64,000 nt of DNA, taken from Corynebacterium canis (GTDB taxonomy: Bacteria > Actinomycetota > Actinomycetes > Mycobacteriales > Mycobacteriaceae). The stretch covers positions 1,947,683 to 2,011,682 of the forward strand of contig NZ_CP047080.1 in the NCBI RefSeq assembly GCF_030408595.1, given 5' to 3'. The notes below the pieces were generated by a model, which made no database searches, was not told the DNA's origin, and worked only from the letters and a program-made list of their open reading frames with translations. The translations under genes were made by a program, and so were the position numbers. How positions within the stretch are numbered: the first letter of the stretch is position 1; each line of letters starts with the position of its first letter. Shown in pieces: positions 55,196 to 64,000 of this stretch.

Positions 55196-55972
55196 CTATT
55201 GCTGAATATCGGGGTCGCTCACCCCACCGATCCGGCTCAACGGCAGGAGAATCGCCTGTACTTTCCCCACAACGTTCGCCTCCGGAATGGTGCCCTGGTA
55301 CTCATCGCCGAGATGGTAACGGGAGTCCGCAGAATTGGTGCGATTATCGCCCATCATGAACAAATGATCGGCTGGGACGGTGATCGGCCCAAAGAACGGC
55401 CCGCCGCACGCCTCCGAACCATTACGCGGATCAACGGCATGAGCTGGGGGCTGCAGAGTGTAAGACGAGTCGATCACCTTACCGTCCACCTTAATGCCCT
55501 CATCGCCCGCCTGGCAGGAAATGGTTTGCCCGCCGGTGGCCACCACACGCTTGACCAACGTGTTCTCATCGGGGGCTACCAAACCAATGTACGAACCGAG
55601 GTTTTCCAAACCACGAATCACGGTGTTGTTTGAACGCTGCGAAGTGAAGTTGTTATTCCACGACTCAGTACCCACAAACACGACGACGTCGCCCGGCTCC
55701 GGATCGCTGAACTTGTAGGTGATTTTATCCACCCAAATGCGGTCACCACTACAACCCGGGCAGCCGTGCAAGGTTGGCTCCATGGACTGGCTGGGGATGA
55801 GATACAACCGACCAATAAACGTATGGAGCACAAAAAGCAAAGCAAAAGTGATGAGCATAACCACCGGTATTTCGATATACCACGGTGCAGGCTCTTTATC
55901 TTCGTCCTTGGTTCTAAACAATTTGCGAGGGCGGGAACCTGAGGGCGACTCTGCTGAATTCTGATCGGTCAC
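55196..55972 (-). CDS. lepB: Signal peptidase I
   Basis: 258 residues. Removes signal peptides at the outer face of the membrane. Cytosolic basic start, one membrane helix (IEIPVVMLITFALLFVLHTFIG, 34-55), catalytic Ser63 in SQSMEPT and Lys141 in LVKRVVATGG, and the late GDNRTNSADSRYHLG box. GTG 55972. It lies in a rplS-lepB-rnhB-DUF2469 run, although the rplS terminator stands between it and rplS. Confidence 0.94.
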   Translation of the reverse strand: MTDQNSAESPSGSRPRKLFRTKDEDKEPAPWYIEIPVVMLITFALLFVLHTFIGRLYLIPSQSMEPTLHGCPGCSGDRIWVDKITYKFSDPEPGDVVVFVGTESWNNNFTSQRSNNTVIRGLENLGSYIGLVAPDENTLVKRVVATGGQTISCQAGDEGIKVDGKVIDSSYTLQPPAHAVDPRNGSEACGGPFFGPITVPADHLFMMGDNRTNSADSRYHLGDEYQGTIPEANVVGKVQAILLPLSRIGGVSDPDIQQ

Positions 55973-56017
55973 GGGGGTCTACGATACCATCTTCGCTTCC
56001 TAAGTGAGACACGAAAA

Positions 56018-56059
56018 ACCCCTCAACATCCGCCCCGCAAAGGGCGATAGTTGAGGGGT
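56018..56059 (-). terminator. Rho-independent terminator of rplS
   Basis: ACCCCTCAAC (56018-56027) pairs with GTTGAGGGGT (56050-56059); on the minus strand TTTTTCG follows. It lies 17 bp after the rplS stop. Confidence 0.85.
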
Positions 56060-56076
56060 AAAGGCGCGTGCGTTGA

Positions 56077-56418
56077 TTAACGACGTTCCTTGATCTTGGC
56101 GGCCTTACCGCGCAGGTTACGCAAGTAGTACAGCTTCGCGCGGCGAACCTTACCACGGGTAACAACTTCGATCCGATCAATGTTAGGAGAGTGAACCGGG
56201 AAGGTACGCTCCACACCAATACCGAAGGAGATCTTACGCACGGTGAAGGTTTCCCGGATACCACCATTCTGACGGCGGATCACAACACCCTTGAACACCT
56301 GCACACGGGACTTATCACCTTCGATAACCTTCACGTGCACGTTTACGGTGTCACCGGGACGGAAATCCGGGATATCATCGCGCAGTTGCGCGGCATCGAC
56401 TTTGTCGAGAATATTCAT
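56077..56418 (-). CDS. rplS: Ribosomal protein L19
   Basis: 113 residues. Marks: [16 protein letters not shown] near 17-32, [16 protein letters not shown] near 38, [23 protein letters not shown] near 57, [13 protein letters not shown] near 88. ATG 56418 starts [15 protein letters not shown]; the 18-codon extension upstream is not similar to L19. Single gene with its own terminator. Confidence 0.97.
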   Translation of the reverse strand: MNILDKVDAAQLRDDIPDFRPGDTVNVHVKVIEGDKSRVQVFKGVVIRRQNGGIRETFTVRKISFGIGVERTFPVHSPNIDRIEVVTRGKVRRAKLYYLRNLRGKAAKIKERR

Positions 56419-56597
56419 AAGGAAACAACCTTGTCTTGTTATAGAACAGAGGAACCTAGCGGCACTTCCCACACTGGGCGCTCGGCCGGTTCATGCTCGG
56501 TACATTCTTGCCGCCATACATAGATGACAACTGAGCCAGTATGCCCTAGGCCACCCCCGAAAAGCAAAACACCCTGAAAACTACCAACACGCCCCAA

Positions 56598-57069
56598 GGG
56601 GTTTATTCACGGTGGTTGTTTGGGCGACCAAGAACGCCCGAAAAAACTGCGCCGGTCCGAGCCGTTGGTGCGCGCCATCGGAGCACGGCCGGTTGGAAAA
56701 CACTGGAAACGACATCGGTTGTGTTCGGCCGGAGTGCACCGCCGGACTCTGCACCAAACGCCCATGTACGATCTGCCTCGCCGCGCAGGATCTGCCTTGC
56801 TTTCGGACCGGATCATCCTGGGGAAACGCGGCCACGCAGGATCTGCCTCAGGCACATCTGCACGCCACTGACAGCGGATGTGCAGCGGGGATGATTAGGA
56901 GACGTTTTTGCAGCGGGTGGATTGATCAAACGGCTGACGGCGACCTAGTTCACGCCTTTAAACCCGGCAACGCTGCAACCCACCACCAAAAAGATTCATT
57001 TTGTGTGGCAGCGCGCCATAATGCGGGCGAGATTCTTATTCACCCAAATAAACCCCGTGAATAAACCCC
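56598..57069. mobile_element. MITE-like 472-bp element with inverted ends, copy G
   Basis: Begins GGGGTTTATTCACGG and ends CCGTGAATAAACCCC, a perfect 15-base inverted repeat that continues less perfectly to about 35 bases. The interior matches 4862-5341 in order and orientation, including the GGCAGAT core. No intact gene inside. It carries better-kept ends than copy D, so it is perhaps younger. Flanks: GCCCCAA and AAATATT; no sure target duplication. Confidence 0.75.
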
Positions 57070-57316
57070 AAATATTGCGTCAACCTTAGCTGCCGTCTGA
57101 AGGAGTATACAAACAACCTTCATGCGTTCAACTATTCCCCACGTTTTGGCCAAAGTAACTTTGCTTACGCCGGTAAAATTTCTTGCCACCCCACCCTGCA
57201 TTGACCTCAACTGAACCGGCTTGGCCAACACCCTCTAGCCCCACGATCCCGCCGCTCTAACAGCGCTTATAGTGCATACCTTTTAGCGGCCTATCTGTTC
57301 ATGGGGGTAAGTCTTC

Positions 57317-57336
57317 TACCTAGCCCCGTCTAGGTA
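57317..57336. promoter_or_regulatory. Palindromic operator candidate
   Basis: TACCTAG and CTAGGTA are perfect inverted arms across CCCCGT. The centre lies about 115 bp before the GTG of the membrane protein gene and about 66 bp before the short ORF. The size fits a dimeric repressor. Confidence 0.45.
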
Positions 57337-57392
57337 AACATGTTTCTGTAACATATCAGTAGTTCAGTTTTTTGGTTCTAAGGAGTTCCACC

Positions 57393-57431
57393 GTGCGGAA
57401 GCCTTCCCCTGCTCAGCACCCTCAACCTTGA
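57393..57431 (+). CDS. Putative 12-residue leader peptide
   Basis: GTG 57393 follows TAAGGAG with seven bases between, a good initiation site. It reads MRKPSPAQHPQP and stops at 57431, ten bases before the next start. Four prolines, two in the P-x-P style that slows ribosomes. It could control the downstream membrane protein by coupling or attenuation. Only the sequence supports it. Confidence 0.35.
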   Translation: MRKPSPAQHPQP

Positions 57432-57441
57432 AAGGCTCAAT

Positions 57442-57759
57442 GTGATTTCAACACTTATCGTGGCAGGTTTTGCACTGTATACCGTATTCAGCGTTCGAAG
57501 TGAGTTGAAGGCGATCCCGGCCGAGGCGCATGGTTCCACACCGATAAAGGTGGTCAAGTTTTTGGAAGTGCCGCTGCTTATTCTGATTGGACTATTTCTT
57601 TTCGCTCGAATCAATGCAGCGGTGACTGATACCCCGTTGTCGGCTGGGCTTAACCTCGGATTGGTGCTAGCGGTCGTCGGCGTTTTCGCTACCCGCACCG
57701 TGCTCACTAGGCTCACCAAAAAGCGGGGTTTACACGGCGAAAGTGTTTCTGCGGTGTGA
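57442..57759 (+). CDS. Small hypothetical membrane protein
   Basis: 105 residues with three hydrophobic segments (STLIVAGFALYTVFSV at 3-18, VPLLILIGLFLFARI near 43-57, and GLNLGLVLAVVGVFA near 68-82) and a basic end (TRLTKKRG). No family recognised. GTG 57442 with GAAAGG upstream. Behind a palindrome and a short upstream ORF, so possibly regulated. Convergent with the epimerase gene. Confidence 0.55.
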   Translation: MISTLIVAGFALYTVFSVRSELKAIPAEAHGSTPIKVVKFLEVPLLILIGLFLFARINAAVTDTPLSAGLNLGLVLAVVGVFATRTVLTRLTKKRGLHGESVSAV

Positions 57760-57762
57760 TTG

Positions 57763-58512
57763 TTACGGCAGCGCCGCCACGGTTACTTCCATGGTGATGC
57801 ATCGCCGTTCACCTGGCGTGAGTAATTCGCCCTGCAGCCCGGCGCCCAGCAGGGCGGGTTCCACGCACACGAAACGTGGCCACTGCTCCCCCACTTCGGG
57901 CATGCTAGTGCCGAGCGTTTCGCCGGGATTCCACACCACAAAGGCGTCGGTACCGGAGGCTTCGATGCTGATGCTGCGGCCTAATCCGGGGTCTTGGATG
58001 GTCACCTGCGTGCGATCGGTTGCGATAATACGGTCGAATTCGCCGCTCACCGTCAAAGGGCCCACTTGCTCTTCGAAAACTTCGGCGGCGCGATCGTAAA
58101 GCTGGGTGCCGTCGAGCCCTGCGACGGTGATGTTACGCACGTCGTCGACAAGGAAATACGGGTGGAAAGCTAGCTGCACGCGGCGTGGGGAGGTCGCGTG
58201 GTTCGTGGCACAGTACGCAAGTTTGATCCCGTCGGGCCGCACATTGAGCGCGACGGCGAGCTCCCAGTCATCGTGTTCGATTCGCGCTTCGGTGCCGTCC
58301 GCCGCGAGCTCCCAGGTGGAAACGCGCGCCCAGCCGTGCCCGGGGGTTTGGCCAGTGAGGTCGGCAAACCAGGGGCCGATAATGGGTACGCCGCCGCGGA
58401 TGGGTTTCGGACCGCTGAGTTGTGCGGAGGGGCTGAGCCAAAACAGGGGGCCATGGTTGGTGTCTGCAAGCGCCAAATGGGCGCCGTGTGGGATGAGTGC
58501 TGTTTGAGTCAT
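57763..58512 (-). CDS. Aldose 1-epimerase / glucose-6-phosphate 1-epimerase-like protein
   Basis: 249 residues, beta-sandwich of the galactose mutarotase family, YeaD branch. [31 protein letters not shown] near 20-50 matches the YeaD start, [10 protein letters not shown] near 116 holds the catalytic His, and FVCVEPAL near 218 the catalytic Glu. Interconverts anomers of glucose 6-phosphate or related hexoses. ATG 58512 chosen; upstream codons are not similar. Divergent from the GTPase gene with only 72 bp between starts. Confidence 0.88.
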   Translation of the reverse strand: MTQTALIPHGAHLALADTNHGPLFWLSPSAQLSGPKPIRGGVPIIGPWFADLTGQTPGHGWARVSTWELAADGTEARIEHDDWELAVALNVRPDGIKLAYCATNHATSPRRVQLAFHPYFLVDDVRNITVAGLDGTQLYDRAAEVFEEQVGPLTVSGEFDRIIATDRTQVTIQDPGLGRSISIEASGTDAFVVWNPGETLGTSMPEVGEQWPRFVCVEPALLGAGLQGELLTPGERRCITMEVTVAALP

Positions 58513-58584
58513 GTGCTCTATTGTCCGCTTCTCGGGCGCGCCGCGCACCCACAAGCTTTAACGAAAATTGTTACCATTAAGCGC

Positions 58585-59667
58585 ATGTTGTATCCCTCAC
58601 CCCGAACACCTGTACCGGTCACCGTGCTGAGCGGCTTCCTCGGCAGCGGCAAAACCACCCTGCTCAACCACCTGCTGGCCAACCGAGAACGCCGCAAAAT
58701 CGCCGTGATTGTCAATGACTTTTCCGAGGTGAATATCGACGCCGCGCTTATCGCCGAAGAAGGGCACCTCACCCGCGGCGAAGACCGATTCATCGAACTT
58801 TCGAACGGTTGCATCTGCTGCACGCTGCGCGAAGATCTGATTGAAAGCGTGGCCAGCCTCGCGCGCTCCGGAAAATACGATCAGATCGTGATCGAATCCA
58901 CCGGGATTTCCGAACCCCTGCCCGTCGCCGCGACCTTCGAATGGGAGTTTGAGGATGGCTTTCGATTGGCGGACCTAGCTCGCATCGACACAATGGTAAC
59001 CCTCGTCGACGCCGCCACGTTCCTGCCCATGCTGCGCGGCGGCCGCACGCTTGCGGAAACCGATAGCCAAGCCACCCCCGAGGACGACCGCACGGTATCC
59101 GAACTCCTTGTCGATCAAGTGGAATTTGCCGACCTTATCCTAATAACCAAAACCGACCTTTCCCCCGACGGCGGGCGGCAGGTCATCGAAACCGTGCGCG
59201 CCATGAATCCCCGCGCCCGCGTGGTCCCGGTTACCAATGGCGAGATCGATATCGCCACTGTGCTCGACGCCGGGCTATACGATCCGGACGCCGACGCCCA
59301 GCAACGATTCGCGGAGGAATTGGCCACCCCGCACGACCCCGAAACGGAAGAATACGGCATTTCCTCCGTCGTTTTTCGCGCCGAACGTCCGTTCAATAAG
59401 GACCGTCTGCTTACCGCGCTGCGCGGCAGCCGCGGTCTCGTACGCTCCAAGGGTTATTGTTGGCTAGACACTAGGCTCAACCTGGTGTTTTCATGGCAGC
59501 AGGCCGGCCCCAATCTAAGCATCGAACCGGTAGGCACGTGGGGCACCGCAACTCCGCGCAGTGAGGTGGTGCTTATCGGAATCGACCTCGATGCGCCCGC
59601 GCTCCTCCGATCATTCGAACAGGCGGTTGTCACAGACGCCGAGGCTGCGGCGCTGCTGCCATCCTAG
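58585..59667 (+). CDS. CobW/COG0523-family GTPase (metallochaperone-like)
   Basis: 360 residues. P-loop [15 protein letters not shown] at 18-32, metal motif GCICC near 76 (the CxCC of the family), ESTGISEP near 103, and TKTD near 178 as the G4 motif; a C-terminal CobW_C domain runs from about 270. Family members supply zinc or cobalt to enzymes, often under zinc repression. ATG 58585 has TACCAT seven bases before it and no ribosome binding site, so leaderless initiation is likely. No clear Zur box could be read. Overlaps tex by four bases, convergent. Confidence 0.9.
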   Translation: MLYPSPRTPVPVTVLSGFLGSGKTTLLNHLLANRERRKIAVIVNDFSEVNIDAALIAEEGHLTRGEDRFIELSNGCICCTLREDLIESVASLARSGKYDQIVIESTGISEPLPVAATFEWEFEDGFRLADLARIDTMVTLVDAATFLPMLRGGRTLAETDSQATPEDDRTVSELLVDQVEFADLILITKTDLSPDGGRQVIETVRAMNPRARVVPVTNGEIDIATVLDAGLYDPDADAQQRFAEELATPHDPETEEYGISSVVFRAERPFNKDRLLTALRGSRGLVRSKGYCWLDTRLNLVFSWQQAGPNLSIEPVGTWGTATPRSEVVLIGIDLDAPALLRSFEQAVVTDAEAAALLPS

Positions 59668-61952
59668 CGACCAAACCCCGCCTTGCGTAGCGCGTCCGCC
59701 ATCGAGCCACCCGATTCCCGGCGCGATGCGTCTCTGCGCCCCGGCTGCTGCCCGCGCCCCGCGCGCGGGCGCTGACCAGCATCGTTACGTTTGCGATCGG
59801 CAGGCGCGGCGGGCTCATCGCTCAGCCGCAGCGAAAGGCTGATGCGTTTGCGGGGCACATCCACTTCCATCACCTTGACCTTGACCACCTGCCCGGAACG
59901 CACCACCGAATGCGGGTCCGAAACGTAGCGGTCCGACATGGCGGACACGTGTACCAAACCATCCTGGTGCACGCCGACGTCCACGAAGGCGCCGAAGGCG
60001 GCAACATTAGTGACGGTGCCCTCCAGAATCATGCCGGGCGCCAGATCCGAAATGGTTTCCACACCTTCCTTAAAGGTGGCGGTTCGGAATTCGGGGCGCG
60101 GGTCGCGGCCGGGTTTATCCAGCTCGGAAATGATATCGGTGACGGTCGGGATACCGAACGTATCGTCGGCAAACTCTGCGGGTTTCAGCCCCGCCAACAC
60201 CCGAGTATTGCCAATCAGTTCGGATACGCCAAGGCCGGTGCGCTTGGCCATCATCCGCACCACCGGGTACGCCTCGGGGTGCACTGCGGAAGCGTCCAGG
60301 GGATCCTTGCCGCCGCGGATCCGCAGGAAACCGGCGCATTGCTGGAAGGCCTTGGGCCCTAGACGCGCCACCTTTTTCAGTTCGGAACGCGAGGCAAAAG
60401 CGCCGTGCTCATCGCGGTATGCCACGATGTTTTCCGCAATGGTCCCGGTTACCCCGGCGACCCGCGTGAGCAGCGGCGCAGATGCGGAATTAAGGTCTAC
60501 GCCCACGGCATTTACCGCATCTTCCACCACGCCGTCGAGGGTGCGCGCCAGCGCGGTCTGGTTCACGTCGTGCTGATATTGGCCCACGCCGATGGACTTC
60601 GGGTCGATCTTCACCAGCTCGGCGAGCGGGTCCTGGAGGCGGCGGGCGATCGACACCGCGCCGCGCAGGGAAACGTCCATCGTGGGGAACTCCGCGGCGG
60701 CCACCGAGGATGCCGAATATACGGACGCACCGGATTCCGAAACCACAACCGGGGTCGGCCGTTTTCCTCCCGCTTTTGCGATAAGGTCCGCGACCTCACC
60801 GGCGAGTTTTTCCGTCTCCCGCGAGGCCGTCCCATTGCCCACGGCCAATAGTTCCACCCCGTGCGTGGCGCATGCCGTAGCCAACACGGACACCGCGTCT
60901 GACCAGCGCGCTTGCGGCTTGTGCGGGTAGACGATGCAGGTATCCAGCACCTTGCCCGTGGGGTCCACCACCGCGCATTTCACGCCGTTGCGGTACCCCG
61001 GATCAAGGCCCAGCACGGCGCGTTGACCTGCCGGGGCCGCGAGCAACACGTCCCGCAGGTTCGTGGCAAAGACTTCCAGCGCCCCCGCCTCCGCCTTTTC
61101 CTTTAGGCGCATTCGAACATCCAATGCAGAAGAAACGGCGAGCTTTGTGGCCCAGGTCCAGCGCACTGCGTCAGCAAGCCAGGGCGAAGCGTGCGTATCG
61201 ACGCCCTCCGCTTCAGCGATCATGCCCATATACGGCGCATCGTCCCCGGCGTCCAGGTTTAAGTGCAGGATTCCTTCCTTCTCGCCGCGGAATAATGCGA
61301 GGATGCGGTGCGAAGGCAACGAGGTAAAATCCTCGGCGAAATCGAAATAATCTTTGAATTTTGCGCCGGCGGTTTCCATGCCCGCGACGACGGTGGCCAA
61401 CATAGCGCCGTTTTCAAACATGCGTTCGCGGACGGTGCCGACAAGGTCCGCGTTGGTGGCGCAACGATCAGCCAGAATGGCGCGGGCGCCCTCCAAAACC
61501 GCCTTCGTATCGGTGAAACCTTTGGTGACGTAATCGGCGGCGATAACGTGCGGGTCGGCGGTCGGGGCGTCGAGAAGCGCGTCCAACAAAGGTTCGATTC
61601 CGGCCTCACGCGCGGCGTCTGCCTTGGTGCGGCGTCGCTTTTTAAACGGCAGGTACAAATCCTCCACGCGGGCCTTGGTCTCACACGCCAGGATCTGCGC
61701 GCGCAGCTCCTCGCTGAGCTTGCCCTGCTCCGCGATCGCCGCCAACACCGCGCCCTTACGCTCCTCTAATTCGCGCAGGTAGGCGAGGCGCTCCTCCAGC
61801 TGCCGCAATTGGGAATCATCAAGCCCGCCGGTAATCTCCTTACGGTAGCGGGCGATAAATGGCACAGTGTTTCCCTCATCGAGCAGTGCAACGGTAGCGG
61901 CAACCTGGGCCTCGGCAACCCCGAGTTCACGGGCGAGCGTGGAAATAATCAT
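59664..61952 (-). CDS. tex: Tex-family RNA-binding protein (YhgF type)
   Basis: 762 residues. Transcription accessory factor with a helical N-terminal part ([27 protein letters not shown] near 30), a YqgF/RuvC-like domain ([16 protein letters not shown] near 315), helix-hairpin-helix repeats ([12 protein letters not shown] near 480), and an S1 domain near 640-710 ([25 protein letters not shown]). After it comes a basic, Arg/Gly/Gln-rich tail ([20 protein letters not shown]). ATG 61952 chosen; the 13 codons before it have no similarity. Single gene. Confidence 0.94.
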   Translation of the reverse strand: MIISTLARELGVAEAQVAATVALLDEGNTVPFIARYRKEITGGLDDSQLRQLEERLAYLRELEERKGAVLAAIAEQGKLSEELRAQILACETKARVEDLYLPFKKRRRTKADAAREAGIEPLLDALLDAPTADPHVIAADYVTKGFTDTKAVLEGARAILADRCATNADLVGTVRERMFENGAMLATVVAGMETAGAKFKDYFDFAEDFTSLPSHRILALFRGEKEGILHLNLDAGDDAPYMGMIAEAEGVDTHASPWLADAVRWTWATKLAVSSALDVRMRLKEKAEAGALEVFATNLRDVLLAAPAGQRAVLGLDPGYRNGVKCAVVDPTGKVLDTCIVYPHKPQARWSDAVSVLATACATHGVELLAVGNGTASRETEKLAGEVADLIAKAGGKRPTPVVVSESGASVYSASSVAAAEFPTMDVSLRGAVSIARRLQDPLAELVKIDPKSIGVGQYQHDVNQTALARTLDGVVEDAVNAVGVDLNSASAPLLTRVAGVTGTIAENIVAYRDEHGAFASRSELKKVARLGPKAFQQCAGFLRIRGGKDPLDASAVHPEAYPVVRMMAKRTGLGVSELIGNTRVLAGLKPAEFADDTFGIPTVTDIISELDKPGRDPRPEFRTATFKEGVETISDLAPGMILEGTVTNVAAFGAFVDVGVHQDGLVHVSAMSDRYVSDPHSVVRSGQVVKVKVMEVDVPRKRISLSLRLSDEPAAPADRKRNDAGQRPRAGRGQQPGRRDASRRESGGSMADALRKAGFGR

Positions 61953-62208
61953 TCCGCCGATTCTAGCCCGCACCCCGGCAGCGTCGGCCACCGCTCACCC
62001 CGCCGATCCGACTTCAGCCTCCGCCGGGCGGACCCCACGCCGGACGCAATCACGTTCGAATGGCGGAAAAACCATACGCGAGCACACGGAAAACACTTGC
62101 AGCTTTCCTGCTACCGGGGTTAATGTGAAAGCTTACGGGGCAACCTTAGCCCTACCTGATACGGGTTTATTGGGCTTTACCTCCCCACTCACTTCTGCAA
62201 GAGGAAGG

Positions 62209-62613
62209 ATGGCGCACGCTGAAGTGACGCAATCCACGCGGCGAACCATCACACTCATCAACTACATCACCTGGGTGCTGGCGTGCCTTCCGATGCTGTA
62301 CTTTGCCTCCGTGCTGGCACCGGGCTCCACGCTGCGTAGCGGCGCGTGGCTGGGCGCGACAATCTTCGGCGGCTCCCCGAACCTTTTTGTGACGTGGCTG
62401 CTTATTCTGCTGTACACAATTACGCCGATGCCGGCCGCCTGGTGCATGGTCAAGTGCTTTTGCATTCGGCGGACCATAGTGGCGAATCCACGGGACCAAA
62501 CCTGGTTCCTCTGGTCCATGATGGTGACGGCACTCGTGCTTGTGCTGTGGTGCTGCTCGCTGACCGTGGGGCCATATCTGCTGTTCAACGCCTACCTCGA
62601 CGCCACGGTGTGA
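62209..62613 (+). CDS. Hypothetical membrane protein, 134 residues
   Basis: Three hydrophobic segments (about 17-38, 62-88 and 104-128), Cys-rich (CMVKCFCIRR near 82, WCCSLTVG near 117). No family recognised. ATG 62209 stands right behind AGAGGAAGG, closer than optimal; a GTG at 62124 would add 28 codons. Divergent from tex. Followed by a gene-poor stretch. Confidence 0.55.
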   Translation: MAHAEVTQSTRRTITLINYITWVLACLPMLYFASVLAPGSTLRSGAWLGATIFGGSPNLFVTWLLILLYTITPMPAAWCMVKCFCIRRTIVANPRDQTWFLWSMMVTALVLVLWCCSLTVGPYLLFNAYLDATV

Positions 62614-63164
62614 ACCTTGGTAGGGGTCGGCGGAACTCCCTCAATAAGGGGACCCCATTTTATTTGGCCCGGCGTTTGGTGCGCGGGACGCGGCGGTGCC
62701 GACCTAATACGGCCGAAGTGCATTATGGCGAATATTCACGCGCGTTTACTTCCGCACGATGAATTGATGGTTCGGGGACCAGTTTCTATTTTGTTATCTG
62801 GCGGTGACTAAACTGCTACATTGTTTCGATTATTCACCATCTTGATATCAGGGGAACAAAACTTCTAGGGAAACATGTTGTCATTGCTGCTACGCTGGAA
62901 CCCAGTGATAGATCACCGCTCCATGAGGTGGACTTGGAGACCGAAACCGGCGCGATCCATACAGGTCAGATAGGTTTTGCACCAGACAACTCGGAGGGGT
63001 TGAATTTCGCCCACCGCACCCTAAATGCCGTGTAATGGCGGCATATCCGGGCGCCTTATGTTCCATCGTTATTGCCTTTCACCTGTTTTAACAAATACTG
63101 AAACAACCAGTTTTACTCAATTCGAGAACCTAGCACTGAACACTGCTGTACGGAGTTGCAAATA
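62614..63164. other. Gene-poor stretch with a possible gene remnant
   Basis: A start-less open frame from about 62805 to 63035 ends NSEGLNFAHRTLNAV and has coding-like composition in its second half (HEVDLETETGAIHTGQIGFAP). It may be the 3' end of a lost gene. No other feature is supported; AT-rich segments around 62800-62870 and 63060-63150 may hold promoters. Confidence 0.35.
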
Positions 63165-63266
63165 ATGCCCCAAGTGAAGGATACGAAAGACTCGATCGCC
63201 GTTTACACAGCCAAGATTCTGTTTGCGATACTGATGTTATTGGCGTTTTTCGCCGCGTGCCATTGA
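63165..63266 (+). CDS. Tiny membrane peptide, 33 residues
   Basis: ATG 63165 follows CGGAG at nine bases. The peptide has a charged start (MPQVKDTKDSIAVYTAK) and one hydrophobic helix (ILFAILMLLAFFAAC), ending in His. Such single-helix peptides are often toxins of type I systems or small membrane regulators. The helix composition and ribosome binding site support it; no family is recognised. Confidence 0.45.
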   Translation: MPQVKDTKDSIAVYTAKILFAILMLLAFFAACH

Positions 63267-63295
63267 GTTGTGAACTTCTTTGATTGTTCTTGGTT

Positions 63296-64000
63296 TTATT
63301 GTACTTGGTTTTGTGGGGTTGGTGGTGGTGTTCCGATTTTGATGCCGACGGTGGCTGGTGGTGGTTGGAACATGGATCGTGGTGGGCGTCGTTGGGGGTA
63401 GGTGTTGTAGTAGATTTCTTCCTTTGCTTTGCGGTGTTTGAGTAGTGGTTTCCATTCGCCGGTGTAGACCTGTTGTGGGGTGAATCCGGCGAGGCCGCTG
63501 TGTGGGTCGTGGTTGTTGTAGGCGTCGATGATGGAGGCCATGGTGTTGGCGGCGGCCTTGATATTGGGGTAGCTGGTTAAGGCGTAGCGGTGGTGTTTGA
63601 GTGTGCGGTGGGAGGATTCTTCGAAAGGGTTGTCGTTGGATACTCCGGGGCGGATGAGTGAGAGTTCTACGCCGTTGGCGTCGAGCATTTGGCGCATTTG
63701 GGTGGAGGTCATGACAGCACCGTTGTCGGTGTGCAGGACTCGGACCTTGGCGTGGTTGAGCTGCTCGGCGGCGATGACTTGGGCGATGAGGTCGGTGGCG
63801 ATGTGTTTGTCTTGGCGCAGTTGTACGGTGTGGCCGACGATTTTACGGGAGTGCAAGTCCAGCACGGTGTAGAGGTGAAATCCCTTGGTCATAAAGGATC
63901 CGGGGAGCCAGGTGATATCCCAGCACAGGACTTCGCCGGGCCGTGTCGCGGTCACTATTCGTGGTGGTTGCGGCGCCCGTGGCGCGCCGTGGCGCAGCGG
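63296..64000 (-). CDS. IS3-family transposase (OrfB, integrase core), truncated by the window edge
   Basis: The frame is open to the right edge. DDE/rve core: VLCWDITWLPGSF (first Asp), VLHTDNGAVMTS (second Asp, near the middle) and NDNPFEESSHRTLKHH (Glu), as in IS3/IS2-like OrfB. The C-terminal part is unusually rich in Pro, Thr, Arg and His (PQRRPPRSMFQPPPATVG). The upstream part reads HGAPRAPQPPRIVTATRPGEV, the usual lead-in. The rest of the element, including OrfA and one end, must lie to the right. The stop at 63296 is 30 bp from the tiny ORF at 63165-63266, so the IS end falls near 63270. Confidence 0.85.
   Translation of the reverse strand, partial: PLRHGAPRAPQPPRIVTATRPGEVLCWDITWLPGSFMTKGFHLYTVLDLHSRKIVGHTVQLRQDKHIATDLIAQVIAAEQLNHAKVRVLHTDNGAVMTSTQMRQMLDANGVELSLIRPGVSNDNPFEESSHRTLKHHRYALTSYPNIKAAANTMASIIDAYNNHDPHSGLAGFTPQQVYTGEWKPLLKHRKAKEEIYYNTYPQRRPPRSMFQPPPATVGIKIGTPPPTPQNQVQ

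Larger units (their letters stand above)
57070..57441. other. Regulatory stretch before the small membrane protein gene
   Basis: 370 bp. It contains a perfect palindrome (57317-57336) and a 12-codon ORF with a ribosome binding site (57393-57431), both described separately. A possible -10 TAACAT lies near 57349. The first 200 bp hold nothing I can name. Confidence 0.45.

Noticed and set aside
1..64000. CRISPR array, rRNA or tRNA genes
   Set aside because: No regularly spaced identical repeats and no rRNA or tRNA cores were found by reading; the repeated GGCAGAT units are irregular and not spacer-separated.

Overview
The window looks like chromosomal DNA of a Corynebacterium or a close mycolic-acid actinomycete. 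The order proS / cobA-cobB-cobO / chlI-chlD / mqo / alpha-beta hydrolase / mtr / cobQ / map / penicillin-binding lipoprotein / ispG / rip-type S2P / dxr / cdsA / frr / pyrH / tsf / rpsB / M23 / xerC / dprA / comM / yraN / DUF2469 / rnhB / lepB / rplS is the conserved block known from Corynebacterium and Mycobacterium. Mycothione reductase, malate:quinone oxidoreductase and DUF2469/DUF2631 proteins point the same way. Most start sites were re-chosen here from ribosome binding sites and overlaps. Several genes appear to be leaderless.

Layout. 1-1095 is the N-terminal part of proS. 1096-5500 is accessory DNA: a dead transposase, a 160-bp duplicated GGCAGAT-rich repeat, a DUF559/Vsr-like protein, a small AT-rich ORF, a possible group II intron scrap and a 480-bp element with inverted ends. 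5506-17867 holds yaaA, a formate/nitrite channel, cobA, cobB, cobO, two half-size ABC exporters behind a DtxR-like box, a VOC protein, chlD, chlI and mqo. 18391-28814 holds a hydrolase, mtr, an MFS transporter, a membrane protein, cobQ, map, a carboxymuconolactone-decarboxylase-like protein and a class B penicillin-binding lipoprotein.

28942-35549 is the most unusual gene region. It has an 870-residue helical-repeat (TPR-like) protein downstream of a divergent HSP90-family ATPase, then two YbjN-like genes (one frameshifted) and an IS5-type insertion sequence. 35741-45987 returns to conserved genes: ispG, S2P, dxr, DUF2631, an ABC transporter pair, rlmN, a LapA-like protein, cdsA and frr. 46025-56418 carries pyrH, tsf, rpsB, M23, xerC, dprA, comM, yraN, DUF2469, rnhB, lepB and rplS. 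The right end has a second full copy of the 480-bp element, a small membrane protein behind a palindrome and a short upstream ORF, a sugar-phosphate epimerase, a CobW-type GTPase, tex, small membrane ORFs and a truncated IS3-type transposase at the window edge.

How they work together. The cob genes with chlI/chlD form part of corrin/siroheme synthesis. proS, map, frr, tsf, rpsB, rplS, rlmN and tex serve translation. ispG, dxr, cdsA and the penicillin-binding protein serve isoprenoid, lipid and wall synthesis. xerC, dprA, comM, yraN and rnhB handle DNA. The candidates for something new are the HSP90/TPR operon and the family of intergenic repeats that scatter a conserved GGCAGAT-rich core. No CRISPR array, rRNA or tRNA was seen.
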